From: an uncultured Psychrobacter sp.
GTDB taxonomy: Bacteria; Pseudomonadota; Gammaproteobacteria; Pseudomonadales; Moraxellaceae
NCBI GenBank assembly: GCA_947501045.1
Contig: CANMUI010000002.1
Span: 1 to 64,000, forward strand
Reading direction: 5' to 3'
Length of the DNA: 64,000 nt
Positions 35,853 through 45,567 of the stretch are shown one piece after another (positions within the stretch are counted from its first letter, which is position 1; each line of letters starts with the position of its first letter). Both the position numbers and the translations under genes were made by a program. Under the pieces are notes generated by a model, which saw only the letters and a list, made by a program, of their open reading frames with translations, ran no database searches and was not told the origin of the DNA.

Positions 35853-36159
35853 TCCAGTCATTGGCATTGGTAGTATAAAATCTTTATCATCGGCGACATA
35901 CTTAAAGATGTCGCTGATTTTAATTTCAGTATTCAAGCGCTCCCATCAACCTTTTGTGTACGCACAATTCACGAAGAAACACACAAGCTTGAGTACTAAT
36001 TTGCTAAACTTTCAAGACTGAACGTACCTCAATAATCAGCTATAATGCCTAATCTTCTTCAATTGTGCCAAATCCGGTCGTGCTAAATAAATGCAACTTA
36101 GCGTAGAAACAATAAGCCAAAAGTTTTGTATAAACCCTATCTAAATCAAAGGAATGTCT
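35853..36159. other. Intergenic region after the esterase gene
   Basis: About 300 bases lead to the second acyl-CoA dehydrogenase. A hairpin at 35893-35914 is the only structure I see. The remainder is AT-rich and should contain the promoter of the next gene; no clear hexamers stand out. Confidence 0.5.
35893..35922 (+). terminator. Hairpin, probable terminator of the RHH-esterase unit
   Basis: GCGACAT (35893-35899) and ATGTCGC (35908-35914) form a seven-pair stem, followed by TGATTTT, a weak T tract. The sequence CGACATACTTA is shared with the terminator at 33919-33952. Confidence 0.6.
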
Positions 36160-37944
36160 ATGTCTGTCTACAATGCTCCTCTCAATGATATGCGTTTTAT
36201 CTTAAAAGACGTTTTTAATGCCGATGGATTTTGGCAAAACAATGAAAATCTATCTCATGTCGATATGGAAACCGTCGATATGATATTAGAAGAGATGGCA
36301 AAGCTGTCCAAAAATGTTTTATTGCCCATCAACCGTAGCGGTGATGAAGAAGGCGCAACTTTCCACGGTGATGGAGTAGTTACCACGCCCGAAGGCTTTA
36401 AAGACGCCTATCAGCAGTACGCAGAATCCGGCTGGGTGGGTCTTGGTGGCAACCCTGAGTATGGTGGTCAAGGCTTTCCAAAGATGGTGACCATGCTGAC
36501 CGAGGAGATGATCTTTACTACCAACCAATCCTTTGCCCTCTACCCAAACCTTACCGTTGGCGCCACTTTATGTCTAAATGCTGCTGCCTCAGAAGAGATT
36601 AAGCAAACCTATCTAGAAAAGATGTATGCAGGCGACTGGTCAGGTACTATGTGTTTGACCGAACCCCATGCCGGTACTGATTTAGGTATTATCAAAACTA
36701 AGGCAGTACCAAACGATGATGGCAGCTACAATATCTCCGGCACCAAAATTTTTATTACTGGCGGCGAACATGACTTAACTGAGAACATTGTTCATCTGGT
36801 ACTTGCCAAAACTCCAGACGCACCAGCGGGCTCCAAAGGTATTTCATTGTTTGTGGTACCCAAATTTTTGGTCAATGAAGATGGTAGTATTGGCGCGCGC
36901 AATAGTTTAGCCGTCGGCTCTATTGAACACAAAATGGGTATTAAAGCGTCAGCTACTTGTGTTATGAACTTTGATGATGCTAAAGGCTGGATGATAGGCG
37001 CTGAAAACACAGGCCTGTCATCTATGTTTATTATGATGAACTACGAGCGTGTCACTATGGGCCTCCAAGGTCTTGGTGGTAGCGAGCTTGCTTATCAAAA
37101 CGCGGCGCTATATGCGCTTGATCGTACCCAAGGTCGTAGTGATACCCAGCTGCAAAGCCCAGAAAAACCAGCTGATGCTATCATTCATCATGCTGATGTT
37201 CGCCGTATGCTGTTGAATGCGAAAGCCAATTCTGAGGCATCACGCTGCTTTGCGATGTATGTTGCCCAGCAACTTGATATAGAAAAATTCAGCACTGACC
37301 CTGAAGCGGCACAAATTGCTGCTGCTCGCGTCGCTCTATTGACCCCAATTGCTAAAGCATTTTTGACTGACAAAGCGCTTGAGGCAACTATTGATTGTCA
37401 GCAAGTATTCGGCGGTCATGGTTACGTACGTGAATGGGGTATGGAGCAGATCGTTCGTGACACCCGTATTGGTCAGATTTATGAAGGCGCCAACGGTATT
37501 CAAGCCCTTGACTTATTAGGCCGTAAAGTTGCCCGCAATAACGGCAAGTACATCGCTAACTTTTTAGATGAGATTCGCAATTTCATTGGTAGCATGCAAG
37601 CGGATCATGGTATTAAGCAAGCAACCCTTGACGCAGCTGCTACAGTTGAAGAATTAACAGATACTGTTCTGGCTAATATTGAGAAACGTAAAAGTGAGAT
37701 CAATGGCTGCGCGGTTGACTATATGCACGCGGTTGGCTATTTGTGCTACTCGTATATGTTTGCCATGATGGTAGAAGCTGCTGATGGTAAAGAAGGTGAT
37801 TTTTATACCAACAAAGCCAAACTTGCTGACTACTTCGTTGGTCGTATCCTACCGCGTATTGATGCTCACGCGCAGATGGTTAAAGCTGGTAGCGATCCTA
37901 TGATGAACTTTGATCTTGATTATTTCAATGTAGATGTGAGCTAA
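36160..37944 (+). CDS. Acyl-CoA dehydrogenase (FadE-type, paralogue)
   Basis: This is a second FAD-dependent acyl-CoA dehydrogenase, with the same domain plan as the one at 32.1 kb: APLNDMRFILKDVF at the N-terminus, MCLTEPHAGTDLGIIKTKA, FITGGEHDLTENIVHLVLA, GSIEHKMGIKASATCVMNFD, the catalytic Glu in QIYEGANGIQALDLLGRKVA, and a C-terminal extra domain. The pair probably differs in chain-length range. ATG 36160 is chosen over ATG 36154 because AAGGA ends directly against the earlier codon but is six bases from the later one. A terminator follows, so it is transcribed alone. Confidence 0.94.
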   Translation: MSVYNAPLNDMRFILKDVFNADGFWQNNENLSHVDMETVDMILEEMAKLSKNVLLPINRSGDEEGATFHGDGVVTTPEGFKDAYQQYAESGWVGLGGNPEYGGQGFPKMVTMLTEEMIFTTNQSFALYPNLTVGATLCLNAAASEEIKQTYLEKMYAGDWSGTMCLTEPHAGTDLGIIKTKAVPNDDGSYNISGTKIFITGGEHDLTENIVHLVLAKTPDAPAGSKGISLFVVPKFLVNEDGSIGARNSLAVGSIEHKMGIKASATCVMNFDDAKGWMIGAENTGLSSMFIMMNYERVTMGLQGLGGSELAYQNAALYALDRTQGRSDTQLQSPEKPADAIIHHADVRRMLLNAKANSEASRCFAMYVAQQLDIEKFSTDPEAAQIAAARVALLTPIAKAFLTDKALEATIDCQQVFGGHGYVREWGMEQIVRDTRIGQIYEGANGIQALDLLGRKVARNNGKYIANFLDEIRNFIGSMQADHGIKQATLDAAATVEELTDTVLANIEKRKSEINGCAVDYMHAVGYLCYSYMFAMMVEAADGKEGDFYTNKAKLADYFVGRILPRIDAHAQMVKAGSDPMMNFDLDYFNVDVS

Positions 37945-37984
37945 ACGCTCATCACTAAATTTCAATATTTGTAAAACATGATAA

Positions 37985-38014
37985 AAAGAACAGTCTCAAG
38001 GCTGTTCTTTTTTT
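37985..38014 (+). terminator. Rho-independent terminator of the second acyl-CoA dehydrogenase
   Basis: AAAGAACAG and CTGTTCTTT pair around TCTCAAGG, followed by further T residues, 40 bases after the stop. Confidence 0.9.
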
Positions 38015-38203
38015 GCCTGAGCTATTTTTGCTTGCAAGCTTTATTTTAAAATAACTGCTAACAAAATAATCAACCATTTATCTTGCATTATGATTAATAT
38101 AACTCAAACAGTAGCACCGTTAAAATAATAGCAGCATTAAGACCATAGTACCACTCAACCGTTATTATTATCAGATCAGTATAACTACCATAAAGGGTAC
38201 GAT

Positions 38204-40702
38204 GTGTCAGACATAAAACGCATTTTACAGCAGATTACCGCCTTGAGCGATGTACCGGATTCTTCAGTACTTAAGCGCTTGATTAATGAGCTGCGGGTAA
38301 CAGACAACGCACCTAACCTTGCTAATAATAAGATACAAGAGCTTATCAATCTATTACGTCAGTATCCTGAGTATGGTCACGGACTTGCTCACTTTATATT
38401 AAAACTTATCACACAATCTCGCCAAATCGTCCTTTATACTGATACCGGGATCATGTCAGATGAAGGATTTTTTAGTGGTTTGCGCCGCTTAATAGGTCAT
38501 CGATTTTTGCCACTATTACCTCAAGAAGATTCAATGATTGAGCTGGTCAGCTATTTATTTGACCAACCGCAAGATGAGCGCTGGCTGGCAATGATTAGCA
38601 AAGATAACTGGGTAACCTTAGTTGGTTTGTTGAAAGTAACGGATAACCGCTTGGATTTGGTAGCGACAGCGAAGAACAATATATTAAACGCTATTGTCAT
38701 CTTATCTTATCGGATCAGTGGCATTGGACTACATCCTGATTTGATAGAATCTTATCCGCAAATACTGAACTATTCAGCGTCGTTTGTCGCTCAAAATCAA
38801 GAAGCGGTTTTGTTCGTTAATCAGTACCGACAAGCCCATGAGCTTGATATGTTAACCGATGTTACGCCTGATTTTGAGGTAAATCCAGCACCACTGTTAG
38901 TCATGCTTGATCAGTGTGAAAACATCGTAGCTACTGTGCGCAAGCGTATTTATAAAACTGGTATCTCTATTCGTTTGACTAACATGATGCTGCGCCTCGA
39001 TCAAAGCTTGCAGCGTATGCGCGTCTTAACTGAGCTGGTTGCTGATGATAATCAAAAGCGTGATTATGCCATTATTGAGCTGACACAAGCTTTGATCACT
39101 ACCGCCAGTCATCGCTATAGCATCGGTTATTTAATCGATATCAATACCAAGCTCCTCTCACGCAAAGTAACTGAAAACGCAGGACGTGTCGGCGCACACT
39201 ACATCAGCACCGACAAAGACGGCTATTTGAAAATGTTTAAAAAGGCTTCTATCGGTGGGTTTGTCATTGCCTTTATGGCGACTCTCAAGGTATCCGCTTA
39301 CCATTTAGCTTTGGCGCCCATGGGCAAAGCCTTTGTAAACAGTATGATCTATGGATTGGGTTTTGTATTTATTCATATCATTCGCGGTACAGTAGCGACC
39401 AAACAGCCAGCCATGACCGCAGCCGCCATTGCCTCAACGATATCAGAGGGGCATGGCAAAAAATCACATCAATTAACCAAGTTATCAGAGCTAGTGGTGG
39501 ATATTTTACGTACCCAATTTATCGCTATCGTAGGTAATGTCATGGTAGCCATTCCAGTTGCGCTATTTATCTCCTTTATTTGGCTACAATACACCGGTAC
39601 GCACATGGTTGATGCTGCTAAAGCGGCAAGCCTATTACATGACCTCGACCCTTTTCGCTCGCTTGCTTTGCCTCATGCTGCTATCGCTGGCGTGTATCTG
39701 TTTTTGGCTGGTCTTATCGCTGGTTATTACGATAATTTGGCGGTTTATAATCATATTGGCGCGCGTATTTGTCGTCATAAGCTACTCAATTACTTGTTGC
39801 CAAAGGCATGGCTATTAAAACTAGGCGGCTTCATTGAAGCCAACCTTGGCGCTATTATGGGCAACTTCTTATTTGGAGTATTTTTGGGTAGCACGGCTAC
39901 TGTCGGCTATATATTTGGACTACCCCTTGATATTCGTCACATCGCTTTTGCCTCAGCAAACCTAGCTCATGGACTGTTTAATCTGCCAGCACTGGAGATC
40001 AGTTGGAGTCTGGTTTTAGTCTCTATTCTTGGTGTAGCACTGATTGGTATGGTTAACTTGATGGTTAGCTTTTCACTGGCCTTATTTGTAGCTTTGCGCT
40101 CCAAAGAAGTGCGGTTCTTTGAATGGGGTCGACTAACTAGGCTTATTTTTAGCCATATTATTAGTCATCCCTCTGATTTTTTTTGGCCGCGGGAAAAACC
40201 GATGAAATATGCTCGCATCGATAGTCAAGGCCATATGATTTTTGAAGACTACTCAGCACAAAAAGGTAGCGAGCTGCTACCCAACAATTACGTGGTGCGG
40301 CGACTAGCAGATGTCAAAATATCATTAGAATCAAAACAAGCACACGCGAAGCGTAAGGAAGCGAGCACTGATATTCACTATGACAATAAACAAAATCATG
40401 ACTCTTCTAACTTTGAGACCAGTGAAGGCACAAGTAGTCAAGAAAAACGTGCGACTCGAAAAACTGCGCCGAAGAAAGTTGTTCATACCGACCATAACTT
40501 GGAAAGCAAATCGAAAAATAAAAATTTTAACAACGCTTCACATACTCAAGACATTCAATACGATAAGGTCGCTAAAATATTAGCAGAAAACGACACTTCT
40601 ACTGCTAACAAGGTTGATAACGATACAAATTCCGCCGGCAAAGCGGCTATAGAGGCGAAAAACCCACTACCCAAACCTAATAAACCCCCTAAACTACCGT
40701 AA
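38204..40702 (+). CDS. Gcr-family ('site-specific recombinase' COG4389) membrane protein
   Basis: Proteins of this family are labelled site-specific recombinase after a gonococcal gene, but nothing here supports that chemistry. The 832 residues have a soluble helical N-terminal part (1-340), then about six or seven hydrophobic helices between 345 and 650 (for example IGGFVIAFMATLKVSAYHLA, FIAIVGNVMVAIPVALFISF, LVLVSILGVALIGMVNLMVS). A charged Lys/Asn/Ser-rich tail fills the last 130 residues. I see no serine- or tyrosine-recombinase motif. The start is GTG 38204, seven bases after AAGGG. It is probably an inner-membrane protein of unknown function. Confidence 0.8.
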   Translation: MSDIKRILQQITALSDVPDSSVLKRLINELRVTDNAPNLANNKIQELINLLRQYPEYGHGLAHFILKLITQSRQIVLYTDTGIMSDEGFFSGLRRLIGHRFLPLLPQEDSMIELVSYLFDQPQDERWLAMISKDNWVTLVGLLKVTDNRLDLVATAKNNILNAIVILSYRISGIGLHPDLIESYPQILNYSASFVAQNQEAVLFVNQYRQAHELDMLTDVTPDFEVNPAPLLVMLDQCENIVATVRKRIYKTGISIRLTNMMLRLDQSLQRMRVLTELVADDNQKRDYAIIELTQALITTASHRYSIGYLIDINTKLLSRKVTENAGRVGAHYISTDKDGYLKMFKKASIGGFVIAFMATLKVSAYHLALAPMGKAFVNSMIYGLGFVFIHIIRGTVATKQPAMTAAAIASTISEGHGKKSHQLTKLSELVVDILRTQFIAIVGNVMVAIPVALFISFIWLQYTGTHMVDAAKAASLLHDLDPFRSLALPHAAIAGVYLFLAGLIAGYYDNLAVYNHIGARICRHKLLNYLLPKAWLLKLGGFIEANLGAIMGNFLFGVFLGSTATVGYIFGLPLDIRHIAFASANLAHGLFNLPALEISWSLVLVSILGVALIGMVNLMVSFSLALFVALRSKEVRFFEWGRLTRLIFSHIISHPSDFFWPREKPMKYARIDSQGHMIFEDYSAQKGSELLPNNYVVRRLADVKISLESKQAHAKRKEASTDIHYDNKQNHDSSNFETSEGTSSQEKRATRKTAPKKVVHTDHNLESKSKNKNFNNASHTQDIQYDKVAKILAENDTSTANKVDNDTNSAGKAAIEAKNPLPKPNKPPKLP

Positions 40703-40718
40703 ATATTGAGAATCAAAT

Positions 40719-41555
40719 CTAAGGCGTAGCACAATGCGCACTTGAGGTCATGACCTCGCCATCACCCAGCCGATAAGCCAATAAATAATTGCCCCAGACG
40801 CAGCCCCCATCGAGCGCGCGTGCATGGGGTAGATCAACCTTACCTTTTAAAGCCGCCCAATGGCCAAACAATATCTTACGCTCACGCGGTACTTGCCATT
40901 CAAACCAAGGTAGAAAATCATCTGGCATTGCATCATCAAGACTTGAGGTAAAACTGAATTCTAATGTGCCATCTTGTTTACAAAGCCGCATACGCGTGAA
41001 ATAGTTTGCAATGGCGCGTATTTTAGTAAAACCATTGATACCTTTATGCCAATCATCAGCCTTTTTACTATATAGATGCGGTAAGACCCGATCAAGCTGG
41101 TACAAACTACCTTTTAACTGGGTTTCTAATTGCTGAGCATACTGAGCAGCAGCATCGATCGACCAGTGCGGTGGAATGCCTGCATGTACCAAAACCGTAT
41201 GTTCATCAGGATAAGCTAAAATGGGTTGTTGTCGTAACCATTCGAGTAGCTCTTCCTTATCCTCTGCAGCAAAAATCGGCGCGGTCTTATCTTTTTTCCT
41301 GATTTTAGTAGCCCCGCGCCATACTGCCAATAAATTAAGATCGTGATTACCCAAAACCGTTGCCGCGGCACCTTGTTCACACAGTGCTTTGACATCACGC
41401 AGAGTATTTAATGAATCTTCTCCGCGCGCAACCAAGTCGCCGGCAAACCACAGTTTGTCTTGAGTAGGATCAAAATCTAGGGTTTTAAGCAATTGTTGAA
41501 AAGCAGCATGGCAACCTTGCAGGTCACCGATGACGTATTGATGACGAAAACTCAT
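40719..41555 (-). CDS. apaH: Bis(5'-nucleosyl)-tetraphosphatase, symmetrical
   Basis: ApaH splits Ap4A into two ADP and also removes Np4 caps from RNA. The 278-residue metallophosphatase shows the metal-binding series GDLQGCHAAF, WFAGDLVARGEDS and VLGNHDLNLLAV, the His in TVLVHAGIPPHW, and FGHWAALKGKVDLP with ALDGGCVWGNYL near the end. GAGGA precedes the ATG. It is the last gene of the minus-strand group pdxA-rsmA-apaH, 70 bases after rsmA. apaG, found between these genes in enterobacteria, is missing here. Confidence 0.96.
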   Translation of the reverse strand: MSFRHQYVIGDLQGCHAAFQQLLKTLDFDPTQDKLWFAGDLVARGEDSLNTLRDVKALCEQGAAATVLGNHDLNLLAVWRGATKIRKKDKTAPIFAAEDKEELLEWLRQQPILAYPDEHTVLVHAGIPPHWSIDAAAQYAQQLETQLKGSLYQLDRVLPHLYSKKADDWHKGINGFTKIRAIANYFTRMRLCKQDGTLEFSFTSSLDDAMPDDFLPWFEWQVPRERKILFGHWAALKGKVDLPHARALDGGCVWGNYLLAYRLGDGEVMTSSAHCATP

Positions 41556-41625
41556 AGTTCCTCAAAAATTATTTCATGAAGTGGTTAATATAAATAGTTA
41601 TAAATGCTTACTAATAGAAAATAGC

Positions 41626-42489
41626 TTAGACCTCTAAACGCTTAGCCTGATTACTTAAGGCGACAAAATCGCTGACACTCAAAGTTTCTGGACGAGCTTG
41701 CGGGTCTATGTTACAAACTGCAAAATCATCCTCACTCAAGGTTGGCAATAGCGTTGACTTTTTAAAGATAGCGCGTAGGGTTTTGCGGCGATGATTAAAC
41801 GTCTCCCGTACCACGATGGCAAAATAGGGCTCATCGTCTGCTACGATTGGTTTATCAACATATGGCGTCAAACGAAAAACAGCACTGGTTACTTTCGGCG
41901 GCGGGTTAAAGGCACCGCGCGGTACCGTTAATAGATAATCGGTCTCGCAATGATACTGCATGATAACCGACAGACGGCCGTAAGTTTTACTACCAACATC
42001 AGCTGTGATGCGCTCTACAACTTCCTTTTGTAGCATAAAATGCATATCTTGAATGACGTCAGCAAAGCTTAGCAGATGAAAAAGTATCGGCGTTGATATA
42101 TTGTAAGGTAGGTTGCCGACTACGCGTAGCTTGCCACGCTCCGCGCTATAGAGGTCACGATAATCGACATCCATTGCGTTGGCTTTGATAATCGTAAAGT
42201 TAGGATGGCTATTGGCGCCGATACGAATACGTAGACTATCTGCTAAATCGCGATCCAGCTCAATTACCGTCATCGCATCTACTTCGGCTAGCAAAGGCTC
42301 TGTAAGCGCGCCCATACCAGGGCCAATCTCTACCAAGTTATCATCACGCTCTAAATGAATACTATCGACTATCTGACGAATGATACTGTCGTCATGCAAG
42401 AAGTTTTGACCGAAGCGTTTACGCGGTTGATGTTTGACAGATTGCAGACTGGCCGTCAGAGCTTGGGCGTTAAAAGAGCTTTTTGACAT
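41626..42489 (-). CDS. rsmA: 16S rRNA (adenine1518/1519-N6,N6)-dimethyltransferase
   Basis: RsmA (KsgA) dimethylates two adjacent adenines in helix 45 of 16S rRNA late in small-subunit assembly. The 287 residues show RKRFGQNFLHDDSIIRQIV, the SAM site VEIGPGMGALTEPLL, ELDRDLADSLR, the catalytic NLPY motif in VVGNLPYNISTPILFHLL, and the C-terminal helical domain with NHRRKTLRAIFK. The Shine-Dalgarno is weak. It lies between pdxA and apaH, matching the usual gammaproteobacterial order. Confidence 0.97.
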   Translation of the reverse strand: MSKSSFNAQALTASLQSVKHQPRKRFGQNFLHDDSIIRQIVDSIHLERDDNLVEIGPGMGALTEPLLAEVDAMTVIELDRDLADSLRIRIGANSHPNFTIIKANAMDVDYRDLYSAERGKLRVVGNLPYNISTPILFHLLSFADVIQDMHFMLQKEVVERITADVGSKTYGRLSVIMQYHCETDYLLTVPRGAFNPPPKVTSAVFRLTPYVDKPIVADDEPYFAIVVRETFNHRRKTLRAIFKKSTLLPTLSEDDFAVCNIDPQARPETLSVSDFVALSNQAKRLEV

Positions 42490-42672
42490 AAGTAATTCTT
42501 AGTTAATTAAAATAAAAAATGGTATAAAATGCAAATAAGAGTAGCAAGAGTAAGTTACTTTATTATCTTCACTGCCTTTAGTTTTGACTTCTAATGTTTT
42601 GTTATTGGTGCAAATTATAACACAGCTTATAATAGGTGTAGTTTAGCAATAGCCTCATTATGCATTCATTGG

Positions 42673-43773
42673 CTAAACAATCAGCGCTTTGTCCGCCATC
42701 TCGTTTGCCATGACTAACGCTTGATAAAGACTGGTCGCACTAGCGCTGCCATGACCTGCCAAATCAAGCGCTGTACCATGATCAACAGAGGTGCGAATAT
42801 AAGGCAGTCCTAAGGTTAGATTTACCGTATCGCCAAAACCATGCGATTTGAGTACCGGTAATCCTTGATCGTGATACATAGCAATTACCGCATCGCAGGT
42901 ATTTAGGTGCCTAGGAGTAAATAGTGTATCGGCAGGCATCGCCTCTGAGATATCGACCCCTGCAGCGATAAATTCTTGTAATACAGGATTGATAACTTCA
43001 ATCTCCTCTACTCCTAAATGCCCGCCTTCACCAGCATGCGGATTAAGACCACATACCAAGACACGCGGCCTCGTTAAACCAAATTTTTCGTGCATATCAT
43101 CCAAGACAATTTGTACCGTTTGCCGCACATTTTCTTGAGTGATAGCAGCAGGCACGTCTTTGAGCGCCAAATGAGTGGTCACCAAAGCGACCTTCATAGC
43201 TTGGTTGGCTAGCATCATCACTACTTTGTCGCGGTCACTTTGCTGCATAAAAAATTCAGTATGACCGCTAAACTTGCTGCCATCCAATAGCTTTATGTTG
43301 GCATCAATAAGGGCTGATTTTTGCAAAGGTCCGGTGACAATAGCCGCAACCTTTTTGTTTATTGCCAACTGATGAGCTATCTGTAGTTGCTGCGCTACCA
43401 TTACGGCATTATTGATGTCAATTTGACCAGCAGTTACTGGCGCACCGCAAGGAATATCTAACAAAATAAAGGTATCAGAGCTAGTTTGGTAGTGATCGGT
43501 ATCGTCATTATCGAGAAGATAATGCGAAAGCTGTTCTACAAAACTATCATTATCATCAGGCACTATTGTAATCGTTTGCCATGCAGGGCAAGACGACATT
43601 ACTCCAGTAGCGACTAGCTTATCTGCTCGCTTCTGCATGGCTTCGCTCTCGGCTGTCACCCAAACAGGACGTTTGAAATCTTGCAATTTGCCCGCGCTTG
43701 CCAGCAGTAACACTATATCCATACCGATGCCAGCAGGCTCACCTGTAGTTATTAAAAGGGGTAATCTTTGCAT
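42673..43773 (-). CDS. pdxA: 4-hydroxythreonine-4-phosphate dehydrogenase
   Basis: PdxA oxidises 4-phosphohydroxythreonine in the DXP-dependent route to pyridoxal phosphate. The 366 residues (about 330 in E. coli) have TTGEPAGIGMDIVL at the N-terminus, the metal-binding His sites FSGHTEFFMQQ, GLNPHAGEGGHLG and AMYHDQGLPVLKSHGF, and the end motif IRTSVDHGTALDLAG. An insertion near residues 75-110 (acidic, Asp/Thr/Ser-rich) explains the extra length. AAGGAT lies nine bases before the ATG. A gap of 183 bases to rsmA leaves co-transcription open. Confidence 0.95.
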   Translation of the reverse strand: MQRLPLLITTGEPAGIGMDIVLLLASAGKLQDFKRPVWVTAESEAMQKRADKLVATGVMSSCPAWQTITIVPDDNDSFVEQLSHYLLDNDDTDHYQTSSDTFILLDIPCGAPVTAGQIDINNAVMVAQQLQIAHQLAINKKVAAIVTGPLQKSALIDANIKLLDGSKFSGHTEFFMQQSDRDKVVMMLANQAMKVALVTTHLALKDVPAAITQENVRQTVQIVLDDMHEKFGLTRPRVLVCGLNPHAGEGGHLGVEEIEVINPVLQEFIAAGVDISEAMPADTLFTPRHLNTCDAVIAMYHDQGLPVLKSHGFGDTVNLTLGLPYIRTSVDHGTALDLAGHGSASATSLYQALVMANEMADKALIV

Positions 43774-44065
43774 ATTATTATCATCCTTGTATTATTTTAA
43801 GTAGCAGTCTTTATTAATTTTTTAATTGAATTATAATTTTTCGATAGCTTACTTGATCTAATACTTTTGTTTATACCAAGACCGATAAATGCATAGGTAG
43901 TCATCGAATCCAGTCTAAAAAAGCACATAATGTGTTAAACTTTCGCTTTTGATTGTAGCATCAATCCCCTCACAATTAAGGCACGTTTAAGTGTCTTTAT
44001 GGTAGCGAGTGGCAACTAAGATATTGATTTTAAACTTTAGCTTTTGGACAAAAAACTAGGCACTC

Positions 44066-45466
44066 ATGGCAGATACTGACAAAACCGATAACTTACTCAA
44101 TCAACAGCCACCGCACAATATTGATATTGAAAAGGCGCTGCTGGCTTCTTTGATGAGTATTGAGGAGGCTTATGACAAGATTGCCGATATCGTCACCAAA
44201 GATGATTTTTACGCTGGACGCCATCAGCATATCTTCGCCGCTATTGCCCATTTAGCCGCGGTAAATGAACCTTACGATACGGTTATGGTTCACGATTGGC
44301 TTGAAGCGCAAAAGCTGCTCAAAAGCGCAGGCGGTGATAGTTATTTGGCGGATATTCTAAGCCAAAGCCCAGCTACGTTATTTAACTTAACCGCCTATGC
44401 TCAGCGCGTCCGTGAGTTATCAACTTTGCGCCAGCTCATTACCACTGGCAATGATATGCTGACACTGGCTTATAATCCAAAAGACCAGACCGTAAGCGAC
44501 ATCTTAGACAACGTTGAGGCCAAAATATTTAGCATCAACGAGCAGCATAATAAGCGCGCTGAGCAGCGTGGCCCTGTGGGTATTACCTCGGTATTGACCA
44601 ATGTGATAGACAAGATTCAAGAGCTTAAATCCAATCCTGATGGCATGATTGGCCTGCAAACCCCTTTCGCTGAGCTCAATAACAAGACTCAGGGGTTACA
44701 AGCGGGTGATTTGGTCATCGTTGCGGCGCGGCCCTCTATGGGCAAGACCACTTTTGCGATGAATTTAGCAGAAGGCGTGTTATTTAATGAGGACTTGCCA
44801 GTAGTTGTTTTCTCGATGGAGATGCCAGCGGAATCTATCGTCATGCGTCTGCTGTCCTCATGGGGCGCGATTAATCAGACTCACTTGCGCTCAGGACAGA
44901 TGAATGAAGATGAGTGGGCAAAAATGATGAATGCCATTCAGCATTTGCAATCCAAACATCTGTATATTGATGATAGCACAGCGCTGCCGCCATCAGAGCT
45001 GCGCTCACGCTGTCGCCGTATCGCCAAAAATCACGATGGTAAACTTGGCGCGATCATCGTTGATTACTTGCAATTAATGAAAGTTCCTAACCTTGACGGC
45101 AACCGTGTTGGAGAGATATCTGAGATCTCCCGAAGTTTAAAAGCCTTGGCACGTGAGCTTGAATGTCCGGTTATCGCTTTATCGCAGCTAAACCGAAGCC
45201 TTGAGAATCGGCCTAATAAGCGCCCTATTATGTCTGACTTGCGCGAGTCAGGCGCTATTGAGCAGGATGCCGATTTGATTATGTTTATCTACCGTGATGA
45301 AGTTTATAACGAGAATTCAGACCATAAAGGCGTGGCTGAGGTGATTATTGGGAAGCAGCGTAACGGTCCTATTGGTACGATCCGACTGGCTTTTGAGGGT
45401 CAATTCACCCGCTTTACTAATTTAACGCCTGAATACTATCAAGGGGTTACTTTTGATGATGAATAG
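44066..45466 (+). CDS. dnaB: Replicative DNA helicase
   Basis: DnaB unwinds DNA ahead of the polymerase as a hexamer. The 466 residues have the N-terminal DnaG-interacting domain (PPHNIDIEKALLASLM) and the RecA-like ATPase with Walker A AARPSMGKTTFAMNLA, VVFSMEMPAESIVMRLLSS, Walker B GAIIVDYLQLMKVP, IALSQLNRSLENRPNKRP and the arginine-finger region IEQDADLIMFIYRDEVYN. No intein is present. It is divergent from pdxA across 292 bases and precedes alr by 101 bases, a neighbourhood also common in pseudomonads. Confidence 0.98.
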   Translation: MADTDKTDNLLNQQPPHNIDIEKALLASLMSIEEAYDKIADIVTKDDFYAGRHQHIFAAIAHLAAVNEPYDTVMVHDWLEAQKLLKSAGGDSYLADILSQSPATLFNLTAYAQRVRELSTLRQLITTGNDMLTLAYNPKDQTVSDILDNVEAKIFSINEQHNKRAEQRGPVGITSVLTNVIDKIQELKSNPDGMIGLQTPFAELNNKTQGLQAGDLVIVAARPSMGKTTFAMNLAEGVLFNEDLPVVVFSMEMPAESIVMRLLSSWGAINQTHLRSGQMNEDEWAKMMNAIQHLQSKHLYIDDSTALPPSELRSRCRRIAKNHDGKLGAIIVDYLQLMKVPNLDGNRVGEISEISRSLKALARELECPVIALSQLNRSLENRPNKRPIMSDLRESGAIEQDADLIMFIYRDEVYNENSDHKGVAEVIIGKQRNGPIGTIRLAFEGQFTRFTNLTPEYYQGVTFDDE

Positions 45467-45567
45467 ATAAATAATAGTTTGCCGCCATTCATTATTTTAT
45501 CTTAAATTTGTCTTCATAGAAATAATTATCTACCGTTAACTATTTTATTACCAATTAAGAAGCTTCT

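Noticed and set aside
38204..40702. Mobile element based on the 'recombinase' family name
   Set aside because: No flanking repeats, no integrase motif, and the protein is a membrane protein.
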